Assembly: GCA_963920765.1 (NCBI GenBank)
Contig: OY987243.1
Span: forward strand, 4,216,001 to 4,280,000
From: Ulota crispa
Taxonomy: Eukaryota > Streptophyta > Bryopsida > Orthotrichales > Orthotrichaceae
Direction: 5' to 3'
DNA: 64,000 nt
Positions 33,662 through 46,371 of the stretch are shown here, one piece after another. A program made the position numbers and the translations under genes. Position 1 is the stretch's first letter. Every line of letters begins with the position of its first letter. Below the pieces are notes generated by a model. It did not search any database, was not told the origin of the DNA, and worked only from the letters and a program-made list of their open reading frames with translations.

Positions 33662-34586
33662 TTAACCCCTAAAGAACCAACTGTCTGTTCAACAAACAAA
33701 TGGGATTCGGGCATGTACCTATGGCCAAACTACTTTGCATGATTTTTGAAACTTTTATTTAAGATGGGGAATTCAAAGATTTGCATGGGCATCTAATTTT
33801 TATTCCAATTGATGCAAGGGAGAAAAAGTTATGCCCAAATAAGCACAAATTTGGGGACTCCGAGCAGCAAAAAAAATGATTATAAAAACTCAAATTTTTA
33901 TTTATTTATTTTTTCTCATATATTATATCTTAGTCAACATCTGAAGCTTTGATTCATTCCATTTGGTCTAGTTATGAGAAAGCTATGGACAATCTTGTTT
34001 TTTGGGCAATTCAAGCATCTTCTTGAAAAAATAACTTATAAACTTCATTTTTGATGCAATTTTAACATTTTTTCAAATTTTTTTGGAGAGGGTGAAGTAT
34101 GCTTGCTAGAACAATCTCACCATTGGGATCATTGCACTTCAATTCCATTTCAAGGTTATTAGCAATTTAAGTTTTTGTTGAATTTCATACCTTCTTCTGC
34201 CTAATGTTTATTTTAAAGAATGAAAATTTATTATTATTATTATTATTATTATTTCCAGGATTACCAACTCAACTTCCCACCATGCAAAAATAGAATTCCA
34301 AACTCTGTGGTGCAAAAATTTTAAGTTCAAAAAGTTCAAAATTAAATAATCTAATCATGCAAGGTTTAAAAAAAGTTTTTTTTACTTTTTAGATGCATAT
34401 ATCTTGCAACCTGTATGGTCAAAGTTCTTGAGTTTTATATGACACATTCTTATAGTAATCCAGTACAAGATCCTACGGTTAGATATGCAAAAAGATTGAT
34501 TTTCAAACTTCTTTACTCTTTGTCATAGAGGTAACACATTTGCCTATCTTTTGACAAAACAAAGGCCATGGTACTTTAGGGGTTAA
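33662..34586 (+). mobile_element. TTAA element, subfamily S3
   Basis: TTAA-CCCCTAAAGAACCAACTG (33662) and GGTACTTTAGGGG-TTAA (34583-34586). Internal TTAA at 34062-34065 is the unoccupied version of the site filled in the sister copy 36772-38650. (TTA)n at about 34229-34252. Confidence 0.85.
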
Positions 34587-36071
34587 TATAGATTAATGCA
34601 AGTTGGTGCACATTATACATAGATATTTCTTATAGCAGGTTTTGTGTCTATTCTCTTCCAAGCATCTTAGATATGGTCGTGCATTTTCTCTTACACATGA
34701 AAACAAATTGTACATCCATGTGTTTTCATTCTTCTTAAGAACTTCTATGATTGTAATCATGTTTTATTTTGATATCGCACATTCTTTCTAATTTTTATAT
34801 GGTTTTTCTTGTGAACAATGATATTGACATGCTTGAGCTTGCGTAAATATATCCATATATAGAGTCTTGGATAAAAAGTAGTAGTCCTTTCTTTTTTTGA
34901 GATTCTCTCATGCAATCAATATTTTTCAAATATAAATCTAATTACATATTTGAAAAGCTTAGAAAAGGGGCAAACTATATTAAATTTTGATGTAAATCTA
35001 AATGGGAGAAGTTTTAGTATTAAAAAAAAAAGCATTTGAAAAAACATCAAGTCATGATTTAAATGATTTTAAAATCACTAAAAGTTCATCAACAATTTAC
35101 CACCAGTCTATTCTCAATCTATTCTCAATGTATAATAAGTTTGCTTGAGTTGAGACAATTTCAAGTTCTAAATGGCTATTAAAAACCACAAAGATGTTGG
35201 TAGTGTTGATAAAAGTGGATAAATATGACATACTCATTTGTGCAAATTTTCATTTGGCATGAATTAAAAGCATGGATTTGGAATAATGTACTTTTCAAAT
35301 TTTAATACATCATGTCCCCTTACCAAACTTTTCAAATATGTAATCACTTTTAAACTTTATTAAGAATTGAGTGTGTGAGAGGGGTTTGAGTGAGGACTAT
35401 GACTTTATGTTTAGGACTCTATACATACCTATACACACAAAAACCATACAAAGAGTTTTCATTTTCTTATTTTTCTTAAGGTTGAATGTTTTTTGTTTCT
35501 GAAAATCCAAATGATAAGTTAAGGAAACAACATTGAATTGCTAAAATGAACAAATCGGAGATATAATATAACATTTGTTAATCCTCTGCAACTTATTTTT
35601 CTCATTCCCATTCCTTGCTCGTAGACTGACATGCCAATCTCAAATTTGATCATTTATCAATTATCATAGATCTATGATATGCTCACTAGTTTACACTTTG
35701 TTGTGTCAAAACAATTTGTATCCCTAAAGTAACCCAACAAGTATACTCTGGACAAACCCATCATGTACCTTTTTATTTATAATCTTTATAGTGACCAAAT
35801 TTAGTTATTTGTAATTTGCATCTAAGAATTTTTTGTAATGAATTGTTGTATAAAATTTCAGTAATAAAGTAGTTGAGGTGAGAGACCATATGATAAATAT
35901 TGGTCTTGTTATTATACAACTCCAGTTGAAGAAGATCAAACTTGTACTCATGTCAAAATTGTTAAAGTTCAAAATCTTCCTTGCTTAATAAATTGCAAAA
36001 TTCAATAACCATAGTTGGCTGGGATAAAACAAACAAATTAAGTGCAACAGATATCTTCCTATGCAATCTCA
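34587..36071. other. Unassigned AT-rich DNA
   Basis: About 1.5 kb with no gene and no paired ends that I can see. Confidence 0.4.
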
Positions 36072-36074
36072 TTA

Positions 36075-36721
36075 GGGTGGCTTCACACTATGGTCAAAGG
36101 TCAAAAGGTTGTTAGTTTGCACCAATCAGATAGTAAGAAATTGAGAGTCTGGCCTCTCAACCCTTCACACTAGAGGTCAAACTCCAAAGATTCTCCAAAT
36201 GCCTACATGGCAGCACTTTATCATCCAAGGTTAACTGCCTCTTGACAATGGTTAATGGCTTCTTGGCAATATTTTGGGTCAAGCAAAAATGGAGATCCAA
36301 ATTATGGTTGAGAGGTAGTCACATCGTTTTCATAAAATAATCAAAAACCTATAAGATCTTGGCTGTTGGATTTGAAAAGTCTAATAAATGCTATGACTTT
36401 GGACTTTGGGCTTGGCTTTTGGAGGCTTCACACTATGGCCATTCAAGTTGAGGGCCCATGAAAATTTATGATCTTGGACTTTGGGCTTTGGCATTTGGAG
36501 ACTTCACACTATGGCCATCCAAGTTGAGAGGCCTTGGAAGCTCAATGCCAAGAGTTTGGCCTTTGGACTTGGTTTTAGGAGACTTTGCACTGAGGACAAC
36601 CAAAATTGTCAAAATCTTAATTTATTACCTATTTTCAGCCCATTTCATTGAACTCTCACCAAAGTTTGGCCACTCAATCCCACAGCCTTTCGACTTGGCT
36701 GGTCATAGTGTGAAGCGGCCC
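36075..36721. mobile_element. GGGTGGCTTCACAC element with TTA duplication
   Basis: GGGTGGCTTCACACTATGG at the left and CATAGTGTGAAGCGGCCC at the right, flanked by TTA (36072-36074, 36722-36724). The motif CTTCACACTATGGCCAT also occurs twice inside (about 36426 and 36502), so terminal sequence has been duplicated inward. A 105-codon frame inside has no recognisable product. Harbinger-like target. Confidence 0.8.
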
Positions 36722-36771
36722 TTAGTATCACGTTTTTTTACTATTGAAGACTTCAAAAACAATACCTATCG

Positions 36772-38650
36772 TTAACTCCTAAATCCCTGAGTGTCCCCTC
36801 AAGGGACAAATGGAATTTTGGGTAGGTACCTACGGCCTCAATTTTAGTCCTGATTTTTTGAAACTTATTTTGAAGATAGAAAAACACATTAAATTTTGGG
36901 GAATATAATTTTTATTCCAATCTATGACCAAAAGCAAAAATTATGCCTAGATAAGCAAAAATCTATGGAGATCAAGCAGCAAAAAAAAATTACAAAAACT
37001 TTTTTTCTTTTTTTGATTTTTTCTTCTCATAAGTTATAGTTTTTTCTACATCTTAAGCTTTGATTCATTCCATTTGGACTAGTTATGAGAAAGCTATGGA
37101 CAATCTTGTTTTTCGGGCACCTCAAGCATCTTCTTGAAAAAATTACTTATAAACTTCATTTCTAAATGCAATTTTAACCCCTAAAGGCCCAAGTGTCCCC
37201 TCGGGGGAAAAATGGACCTTGGGCATGTACCTGTGACTAAACCAATTTTTATAAATTTTTTGAAACTTTTGAGGATTGTAGGGAATTCAAAGATGTACAT
37301 GCACATCTAATTTTTTTCTTCATTTTGACATTTATTGAAGAAGTTATGCATGATTTTTTGAACAACAAAGGAGTGTAGGTAGTCTAGGCAGCCCAAAAAC
37401 TTCTTTAAAAATTTCATTTTCAAACTTAAAAATCTGAAATTGATTCTTTAGATTTTTACAAATGTGGAAAGCTTTGAATCATTTAGTCTAAATTTATGAG
37501 TGAGAAGTTTTGGTTTTTGGGTAGGTATGGGATTCCCAAACCTCCATTCCTTCTGCCCCTTGTAAAATTTGGTTCTTGATTTTTTTTTTTGACTTTTCTT
37601 TTTTCTCCAAGTTGTAGTAGACTAAGATTCCTTGGTTTTCACCATTTGGATCAAAGTCATTCAGATTTCTCAATTTTACATAAATCCTCCAAGTTTGCCT
37701 AGTGTATATGCAAATTTCATGGCCTTCCAACATTGCAAGATTTTACAAAGTATGTATCACACCTCCAATTCATTTAAAAATTCTCCCACACTTACCTAAC
37801 TTGGTCTTCTACATGGGAAAGATAAATTTCAACTTTGCGTAGAGCAAATTTTTTGATATAGGAGAGGTCGAAAGCTTTTGAATTTTTTGGGCAGCAGGGA
37901 AAAAAACTTTTTTTTGACTTCACATGTGAATATCTCACTCATCTATATTTAGAATGAGCTGATTTGTTTTCCACAAGTACCCGCCATAGTCTAGGGCAAG
38001 ATCCTACGGTTGGATTTTCCAAAAAAACATGTTTTCCTACCTTTCTACTCATTCTCCCAAAAGTGGCAATTTTGAGTGACTTTCATAGAAAAAAAGGCTT
38101 GGGCCTTTAGGGGTTAACATTTTTTCAAAATGAATTGATGGAAAGGGTAAGATTTGCCTTCTAAAACAATCTCACCATTGGGATTATTGCATTTCAATTC
38201 CATTGCAAGGTTATTAACAATTTAAGTTTTTGTTCAATCTCATACCTTCTTCTACCTAATATTTTTTTAAAGAATGAAAATTAAGTATTTATTTTTTTGA
38301 TTTTTTTCCAAAAATTCTCAACTCAATTTTGCACCATTGAAAAATAAACCCCAAAACTTTGTGGTGCAAAAAATTTAAATTTAAAAAATTTGAAGTTAAA
38401 TAATCTAATCATGCAAGGTGCAAAAAAGTTTGTTTTTGACACTTTAAATGCAAATATCTTGCAATCTATGCAGTCAAAATTTTTGAATTTTTGTTTTCAC
38501 ATTCTTATACTAGTCTAGTACAAGATCCTACGGTTAAATATGCAAAAAGACCAATTTTCAAACTTTTTTACTCTTTACAATAGAAATGACAGTTTTGAAT
38601 CTTTTTTGACAAAATAAAGACCCCAGGGATTTATGGGATTTATGGGTTAA
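36772..38650 (+). mobile_element. TTAA element, subfamily S3, host of a nested S1
   Basis: TTAA-CTCCTAAATCCCTGAGTG at 36772 and ATTTATGGG-TTAA ending 38650. Interior on both sides of the nested copy (37174-38117) aligns with 33662-34586 without loss at the junction. Confidence 0.85.
37174..38117 (+). mobile_element. TTAA element, subfamily S1, nested in S3
   Basis: TTAA-CCCCTAAAGGCCCAAG (37174-37177) to GGGCCTTTAGGGG-TTAA (38114-38117). 944 bp. It splits an S3 copy at a TTAA that is single in the sister at 34062. Younger than its host by nesting order. Confidence 0.9.
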
Positions 38651-39781
38651 ATGTCATATCAAAAAACCTTGGTGATCATAGTATTAAACCCTAAAAGGAC
38701 CCAACATCCAACACAGATACGATAAACATTCGGTTTCAAAATATCAGTACATTCATTGTATTGGATGAGTTTGGTTCATCCAAATCTCATATGAAATCAA
38801 TCTAGGTTGATTTTTCACATATCTTACTAATTTGTAATGATCCATATACCTTACAAGCACTAATTTTACAATAGCCCTTGATAGTTGATACTGTCAAATT
38901 AACATAAATATTTTCAAAAAACTTCAGCATATTTCAAGTTATTTAATTTGGTTTTTCCATGATAAACTCATACATCTCCGTTAATATAACTATTCACTCA
39001 ATGATAAATACTAGAAAGGAAGTGGCAAGTGTAAATTATTCCAAATTGACGAAATCAAGCATAAGTACTAAACATAGAAGACAAAAACTTTCTTTTAGTT
39101 GCACGTATTACACACATCTGACCATGCTGGGCAAAGCAAAGCCCTGTTGTCAGGTGCCGAATCTACGCCATTTGTAGACTAATGCCGTGGGTGGCTTCAT
39201 AAATAGAACTGGCAGATATTGGTGGAACAGGGAGGGGTCTAATTTCAGTCGAAATCTGCCCGAATGGCAATAATTATTGAGGGACATCCAACCACTGGTT
39301 CTAGGCTGCCCCAAAATTAACTTCCACGGATCCACGATTCAGGGATCCCTGTAAATGTACCGCTATTGGGAGTAGGAGGCTAAATATAAACTGAATCCAG
39401 CAGAGCCACTTGGAAGTCCCTCTAAATTTGAATTTAACAATCTGCCCACTCCCCCCTTTGATATTAAATTTAGTCCCCCCTTGGTATTAAATTTAGTTCC
39501 TACTCACCCCATCGTCCATTCAATTTAGTTAATGCTCTTACTATTTTTCCACGTTGTTTACAAATGGCTCAAATTGCAGGGCTCCGGATCCTCATCATGA
39601 TTCCACTATGCGGACCCGAGGTATGCAAGGTTTCAAAATTTATCATTCTTTTATGAGGGATAATTTTTTTAATACTGCCCCAATTTTGTAGTAAGTTCAG
39701 AAAAAAAATTGTCTCCTTTTACTGTCCTCGTTGCAGGGGTGGTTCAAAACGTCCCCTAAGGTCCATTCAAAATTTGATTAA
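38651..39781. other. Unassigned; possible orphan TTAA-element end
   Basis: TTAA-ACCCTAAAAGGACCCAAC at about 38684 looks like a left end with no partner found. Near 39448-39497 a phrase of about 20 bases, TTGATATTAAATTTAGTCCC, is repeated with small changes. The stretch 39120-39360 is GC-richer, with no gene recognised. Confidence 0.4.
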
Positions 39782-40763
39782 TTAACCCCAACAGCCCGAA
39801 GGGTGTTGCAGAGAAAATAAGACCAAAAGTGCCATTTTTCGATGGTGTATTTAAAATTTAAAACAAAAACTTTTTTTTTGAGATTCAACCGTACAGAAGT
39901 GTAATATACAAGTAAGGTAATGTGAGCAAAAAAGTGTAATATACAAGTAAGGCAATGTGTGCAAAAAAATTCAGCCATTTGATCGTGTAGATTGTAAGAT
40001 TATTATGTTTGGAATGAGAGAAACAACATTTTTTCATTCTTGCAAAAGAAGGTTAGTAGATTTTGAACCTTCTTAAAGTAATTTTTTTGCTATACACCAA
40101 AATAAGGTTTTTGAACCTTCACAAGTATATAATGTTAGGTTCATTCATGAAAAATTTCAAAAGTAAATATAGAATCTAGCTTATTCTAAATCACCCTGCA
40201 ATGCAAGGAGGTTTAATGAATTTTGGTCATTTTTTCATAATTTCTTGTGCAATGAAGAAGTTTTTTATTTGATAAGAATATAAAGTTAGAGACAAACATT
40301 TGGAATATGTGAAAAAAGTTTTAAGGACTTTGAATTTATGGAATTGAAGATAATAACGCTTGAAGTTAGAAGAAACTCTTTTTTCTTGAAACCGCCCGGA
40401 CATAGTTAACAAAGTTTGACTCCTCTTAGATTTTGATATGTGAACTTGATTTATTTTTATTTTTTTGACAATTGTATAACATGTTTTATAAGTTACATAC
40501 ATGCCGAGTTTCAAATATTCAAATGAGAGTTTTAGCATAAGATTCTCCAAAGATGCCCAAACTGTTCAAGATGCCCAAATACCTTTGGGCAGCATAACTT
40601 CTTACCTAAACATCCGATTAGAGTTCTTTTTTTTCACACATTCATATTCATTATGTGCACCTTATCTCCAAATTTCATAATCATCCGCCAAAATTTGACT
40701 TCGTAAGAACCTGCCTGAACTTTCAACCGAGTGTCGAAAAAACTTTTGTGCTTTACGGGTTCA
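39782..40763 (+). mobile_element. TTAA element, subfamily S4
   Basis: TTAA-CCCCAACAGCCCGAAGGG at the left (the same variant end as the right end of 19759-20968) and a decayed right end CTTTACGGG-TTCA. Interior matches 1014 and 44624. A 107-codon minus frame inside is a chance frame. Confidence 0.75.
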
Positions 40764-41238
40764 GAGGTTGAAAATTGGGACTTTAGCTTAACATAACCAA
40801 CTGCGCAAGATTTGGATTGCCACAACTCAACATAAATATGAAAGCTGATCCATATCAGAATGCACTATGAATACATTCTTCATATAAACATCTACAATAG
40901 TAATTGTGTTTCTTCTTATTTTGCCAATGAACGAATCCTAGGTGCAAGCATGTAGAGAACTTCAAGGTTTTATTAACCAACACACCCGAGCAAGAGTGTC
41001 ACAATAAAGAGGTCTCTTAAAACACAAACAATTTTTGACTTGGAAAGCGTGCCAAACCAAAGGAATCTTTCACTTATAATCCTGGTTTCTATAGTAAAAA
41101 TTCACGATTTTTGTTAAGAATAATAAAGTAAGTGCACAAAGGTTACTTACATTTTGTAAATGTGGTCAGTTCAGTTTAGTTCAGTTTAGTAAGGATGAAT
41201 AGTAGTTTTGGTACTTGTTGTTCACATTATAGGGAGCA
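40764..41238. other. Unassigned spacer
   Basis: About 475 bases. CAGTTTAGTTCAGTTTAGT near 41172 is a short direct repeat. No gene. Confidence 0.45.
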
Positions 41239-42195
41239 TTAATCCCTAAAGGATCGTTGTCTCTTCCAAGGACAAATTGAAATCATTCAATTTCAATTAA
41301 TGAGATGAAAGTTATGAGTTTTCAAAACATTCAGTAGCCTGAAGAGAGGCTGCCTTTCCCTCTCTTTAGGTATCATCCACAAACTTCATCATGACACAAA
41401 AATAAAATGTTTTTTTTTTTTTTTTTTTTGACATGGCTGGCCCACACATTGATGTATGTGCACTAAATTGAGCCTCTCTTTCATAAACTCTTTGAAAAAT
41501 TTAGCCAAGAGTCCTCTTAGCTACTGATGGGTGTAGAATATTCCACACTCTTCAGTTGGAGGGAGGGCAAGCTTATTGAGTGCTATTGAATGTTATGTTT
41601 GTTTGCAAGCAGTTTTGGATTCTCTACTCTAAAATAAACTTTGAAGTCCTTTATTTTACTCAATGTTCAATATTTTGAAAAAAAATTAAATCACAAGAAG
41701 TAGATAATTTCTCACAACATTATAACCGTTGGGATTTGCATTTTTCATTTCAATAATTCAATTCTTAACAATTTAGTGTTTTGACTCATTCTCCACTTCT
41801 TTTTACTTACCATTTTTTTCCCATGCATGTGTTGTATAGTTCCAATTGATTTGAAAATTCTCACACACCTACCTAACTTGATCTCCTACATGGAAAAAAT
41901 AAAGTGCAACTTTGGGTAGAGCAAATTTTTCTTATAAGAGTGGTAAAAGGCTTCTGAAATTTTTGGGTAGCATGGATTTTTTTTTTTTTTTTTCAATTTA
42001 GGTGTAAATATCTCACTCCTCTCCATTTGGAATGAGCTGATTTTTTTCCCCACAAGTACCTCTTCTAGTCTGGGCAAGATCTTATGGTTGGATTTTCCAA
42101 AAACAAAACAAAAAACGCCTTTTAACTAAACCTCCTAAAAGCGGCAGATTTTAGTGACTTTTACAGACAAAAAGGCTTGGTCCTTTGGGGGTTAA
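41239..42195 (+). mobile_element. TTAA element, subfamily S1, internally deleted and interrupted
   Basis: TTAA-TCCCTAAAGGATCG (41239) to GGTCCTTTGGGGG-TTAA (42192-42195). Compared with 45412-46326 the first ~280 bases of interior are missing, then an unrelated element (41326-41597) is inserted, after which the S1 interior resumes ('caagcagttttggattctct'). Confidence 0.8.
41326..41597. mobile_element. CATAACATTC-ended element nested in S1
   Basis: AACATTCAGTAGCCTGAAG at the left and TATTGAATGTTATG at the right. Central poly-T run at about 41409-41429. Sister of 31046 and of 48636, running opposite to the latter. Confidence 0.8.
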
Positions 42196-42512
42196 AGATA
42201 CATCTAGAAACTTGGTTTGGAGAGGACGGGAGTAGCAAGTAGCGCTAAAGGGTGTGAAGTTTCCCTGCAGTCCGGAAGGTTGGAGGGCCTGCACCTGTGT
42301 TACAACAAATTGGAAGGGTATGCCTAGTGTTGCAGCGTGAATAGTGCTTGTCAAGGACAAGGGGGGGGGGGGGTTAAGGCCCCTAGAGAAGACTTGAATT
42401 TGACATGAAAGTGGCCAAGCTTGAAAGGCCCCACTCCTGCATATTGACAAGTATAGTGTTATTGGAGACTTGAATCGCAAAAGTTGTTACAAGTTGACCG
42501 CAAAGGGCTGTT
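42196..42512. other. Unassigned, with G homopolymer
   Basis: About 317 bases; a 14-base G run at about 42361-42374. The overlapping minus-strand frame is not supported by any motif. Confidence 0.45.
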
Positions 42513-42750
42513 TTAACCCCTGAGTGCCTGGAGTTGTTTTAGGGTTTAGGAGAAAATGGGGGATTTAATGGCCACCAGAGCTTGGAAAATTACATCCATA
42601 AAAAGTGATCGTAGGATTTGAAAAATGATTACTTTCTCTGTTGATGGGGACCAACCACGATCATTTTCACCGTACAAACCGAGAGAAAAAGTGAGATCAA
42701 GTTGCAATCCCCAATGACAAGATCCCGTCGCTAGGGTGCTTAAGGGTCAA
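42513..42750. mobile_element. TTAA element, subfamily S8, short
   Basis: TTAA-CCCCTGAGTGCCTGG at the left and GGGTGCTTAAGGG-TCAA at the right. 238 bp. Its centre contains a local inverted pair around 'gatcgtagg'/'ccaacgatca'-like sequence, imperfect. Confidence 0.65.
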
Positions 42751-42884
42751 TAAGCTGCACTAGATGCTCTTAGAGAACGGAATTGGGAGCGGGAACGGAA
42801 TTGGGAGCGAGAACAAAATTAGGGACAAGGACGGAATAAAGTCATGGGGAATGGAACAAAAATGTTTGTTACCCACAAAGCGCA

Positions 42885-43072
42885 ACATAACATTGTTTAC
42901 CTTTGCTGGGAGGGACCCTTTTGCTCCCTCAAAATCAGGAGGATCCCAACAAATGGCATGCAATTGCTCTGCCCGTCACCAATCAAAGTGACGTATCTAT
43001 AACCAAATTCTCTAACCAGGTATCCAGGGGGAATATACTGGGGAGGTAAGACGCATGGTTAACAATGTTATG
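42885..43072. mobile_element. CATAACATTGTT element
   Basis: CATAACATTGTTTACC at the left and GGTTAACAATGTTATG at the right, 188 bp. Sister of 52730-52915; shared blocks include CCCTTTTG near the left and GGGGAGG near the right. The first nine end bases are the same as those of the CATAACATTC elements. Confidence 0.8.
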
Positions 43073-43256
43073 AAGATTCCAATGAAGTCACCATAGATCT
43101 CCCAATAGCAAACGGCCACGTTTGTTGATTACTGGCTGTAGCAAAATCAAGTGCCGTGATTTCGTTATTCATCTAGAAAGTGGTCATGAGAACAAACCCT
43201 TGAACATCCTGCTGATCATTGTGTGCCCCTCTACAGAGCTCTATAAGAGCATCTCC

Positions 43257-43714
43257 ACCGGTTGGCTCTGGCCTGTCATTTACCGTGGTCTTAGGATTGT
43301 TTCTGATTTTTGAGTGTTCATCGTTGATATAGTGATGGCAAATTTTGGCCCAGCCGCGTCAAAGAAGGCTTTGGGCACTCTCAGCTGCCGTGGTAGTTTT
43401 CATTTGTAGCGTGCTTGAATTGTGGCTTTGACACTTTTATTATTGTCTTGATGATTGGTGAGGCCCCAATTTATTTGCCATCAGTTCTCTAAAGTCTAGA
43501 CTACTAACTTGCCCATGTTGTTGTGGCAAAGATGCCTAGAGCATCCATAAATTGCAGCAATTTTTGACATAGCTTTTAATTCCAAACATTGTAACGCGTC
43601 ATCTCAAACTCAATCCGGTGGACATGAAAATTATATAACAAGCCGATTCTCCATGAAAGGGCTAGGCTAAGTCATATGGAGTGTCATTCCACCTGCCAAC
43701 CGGTGGAGATGCTT
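43257..43714. mobile_element. GAGCATCTCC element with TAA duplication
   Basis: GAGCATCTCCACCGGTTGG and CCAACCGGTGGAGATGCTT, flanked by TAA (43254-43256, 43715-43717). 458 bp. Confidence 0.8.
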
Positions 43715-44036
43715 TAAGGTAGAAGAACCTAAATGTGACACTTACTTTAGATGCGGCGCCCTAGAAGGTCTTTTGAGAACGTAATATCACAAGCTTGCTA
43801 GAAAATGACACAGATGCAAGTAAAATTGTTTTCGGAACTTTTTGAGATTGTATGAATAAACTAGGAATTGTTAAAGATAAATCCATAGATTGTCCTATTG
43901 TCGACACTAGACCCCTTTGAAATGCTCATATTGAATTGAAAAGGCGCCATCAAAAAGATCATGTCACACACTCAACTTTTGTGTCACCTACACAACTTGT
44001 GTTCTCTATACCCAATTATAGTGATAACTTTCTTTA
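43715..44036. other. Unassigned spacer
   Basis: About 320 bases. Directly after the preceding element, AAGGTAGAAGAACC near 43716 resembles a decayed AGGTAGGAG end, without partner. Confidence 0.4.
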
Positions 44037-44131
44037 ACGTAGGAGTTGGGATTAGGTCAAGCAATTAGTGCATTTCCTCAACTTTATAGTTGTCAGAAAA
44101 TGACTAGTGTCGTAATTGGGCGCTCCTACCT
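44037..44131. mobile_element. 95-bp AGGTAGGAG-type miniature
   Basis: ACGTAGGAGTTGGGATTA at the left and TAATTGGGCGCTCCTACCT at the right, flanked by TA. The smallest copy of the family in this window. Confidence 0.65.
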
Positions 44132-44623
44132 TAGTGGTTTGGCAGGTGCCCACTCATTATAATAGTGTTTTCAAAAATTGTAGAAGTCAACAATTTATGC
44201 TGACCTCATGAAAATTACAAGAAGAATAGCATAGGACCTATCACCATGTGTCTCACTTTTTTTTACCATCACAATTTGAGTTACCTAAAAATATGAACAC
44301 ATTTGTGAGGTTGTTTCTTTGCCTTCCATGATGCACCATGTAAGTTATCTATGATAACTTACAAAAAAACATAAATGAAAACTGGAAATTTTCTGTCCTA
44401 CAGTGTCCCAGGGGAAACATCTCCTTGGGAGTTTAGGGTTTAAATGACGGCCTGATGCATGACCGTGGCTTACCCTTTCGTCTTCAATAGTTGGTATGTT
44501 TGAATCAACATCAACCATTATTTGTAATGAATTCACCCATCTCAATTTGCTTGTCAATTTAGTCACTTTCGATCATTTTTGACAACACTAAACAAAAAGT
44601 AGGCCTTCTAGTAATCCAACTTC
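44132..44623. other. Unassigned spacer
   Basis: About 490 bases with no recognised gene or element. Confidence 0.45.
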
Positions 44624-45375
44624 TGAACCCCTGGACGACCAAGGGTGTTTTTTGAGAAACAATCTCAAAACAGTCAACCTTTAGTTCATTCTCTAAAATT
44701 GGAAATAAAAACCTTTTTTCTCAATTCAACCGTAGAAAAGTGTATAAAAGTGTGGAAAATACTTTAATTGACATCTGCAAAAAAGTTCAGTCCTTTGACT
44801 AAGCAGATTGTAAGATTATAACGTTTGAAGTGAGAAAAATAACTTTTTTTCATTCCCATAAAACAAGGTCAAAAGATTTTGAGTTATGTACAATCAAAAG
44901 TCAAAGACAAACATTTGGAATATGCAAAAAAATTAGGAGATTTAGATTTACATATTGAAAGACAATAGGGCCTAAAGAAATTATAGGATTTTTTTTCTTC
45001 TTGAAACTGCCCAAACAAAAATTAACAAAGTTTGACTCCCTACAAAATTTGATATGAGAGCTCTTTTTTTTTAACATTTTACACCATGTTTTTTTTTTTT
45101 ATTTACATACTTGCCAAATTACAAAAGTTGATGAGAGTATTAGCATAAGATTCTCCAAAGATGCCCAAACTACCCAAATTGCCCAATTTCTATTGGGCAA
45201 CATAACTTTCCAATCAAGCATCTGATTTGGAAAAAAAAAAAAAAAAAAAAAATCCACACATGGGATACATACTTACACATTGTGTAACAATTTTGAGAAC
45301 ATCCAATAAAAATTAACTCCATACAACCCTACCCAAGTTCTCAAGTGGCTGTACTCTTAGTCCTTTAGGGGCTAA
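44624..45375 (+). mobile_element. TTAA element, subfamily S4
   Basis: TGAA-CCCCTGGACGACCAAGG at the left and GTCCTTTAGGGG-CTAA at the right, so both target copies have mutated, as expected for an older insertion. Interior as in 1014. Poly-A run at about 45232-45252. Confidence 0.75.
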
Positions 45376-45411
45376 CTTTCCAAGGTAAGGCAACCTAATT
45401 GTTAACCCCAA

Positions 45412-46326
45412 AAGGACCATTGTCCCTTTGGGGGATAGGTTGGATTTTAGGCATGTACCTTTGGCTAAACTACTTTGTGTGATTTTTTGAAACTTTTATT
45501 GAAGGTGGGGAATTCAAAGATCTATGTGGGCATCTAATTTTTTCTTCATTTTGACATTTGATGAAGAAGTTATACAAGAATTTATGAAATTTTGGGAAGA
45601 ACTACCCGTCCGGGGAACCCAAAAACTTCTTTAAAAACTATGAATATTTTAAACCAATTTGAAATAGGTTCTTTAAAAAATTTATGCGTGAGAATCTTTG
45701 AATTATTCAATTTCAATCAATGAGATGAAAGTTATGAGGAGTTTTGTTTGCAAGCAGTTTTGGATTCTCTAGACTAAAATAAACTTTGAAGTCCTTTATT
45801 TAACTCAATTTTCAATATTTTGAAAAAAAATCAAACCAAAGGAAATAGATTGTTTATCACAATATTATAACTGCTAGGATTTGCATTTTTCATTCTAGTA
45901 TTTAATTTCTTAACAATTTAGAATTTTGACTCATCCTCTATTTCTTTTTACTTACTACTTTTTCCCATGTATTGTGTAGTTCCAATTGAAAATTCACACA
46001 TACCTAACTTGATCTCCTACATGGAAAAAATAAAGTGCAACTTTGGGTAGAGCAATTTTTTTGTTATAAGTGGTCAAAGGCCTCTGAAATTTTTGGGTAG
46101 AATGGATTTTTTATTTTTTATTTTTAATTTAGGTGTAAATATCTCACTCCTATCCATTCAGAATGAGCTAATTTTTTTTCCCACAAGTACCTCTTCTAGT
46201 ATGAGCAAGATCCTATAGTTGGATTTCCCAAAAACAAAATAAAAAAAGCCTTTTTACTAAACCTCTAAGAAGTGGCCATTTATAGTGATTTTCACATAAG
46301 AAAGGGCTTGGTCCTTTAGGGGTTAA
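45412..46326 (+). mobile_element. TTAA element, subfamily S1
   Basis: TTAA-CCCCAAAAGGACCATTG (45412) to GGTCCTTTAGGGG-TTAA (46323-46326). A full-length copy useful as reference for the truncated 32182 and 41239. Confidence 0.85.
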
Positions 46327-46371
46327 GCAACCTACATGCACTATTTAGTATGTGCATTTGTACAAGCAAGG

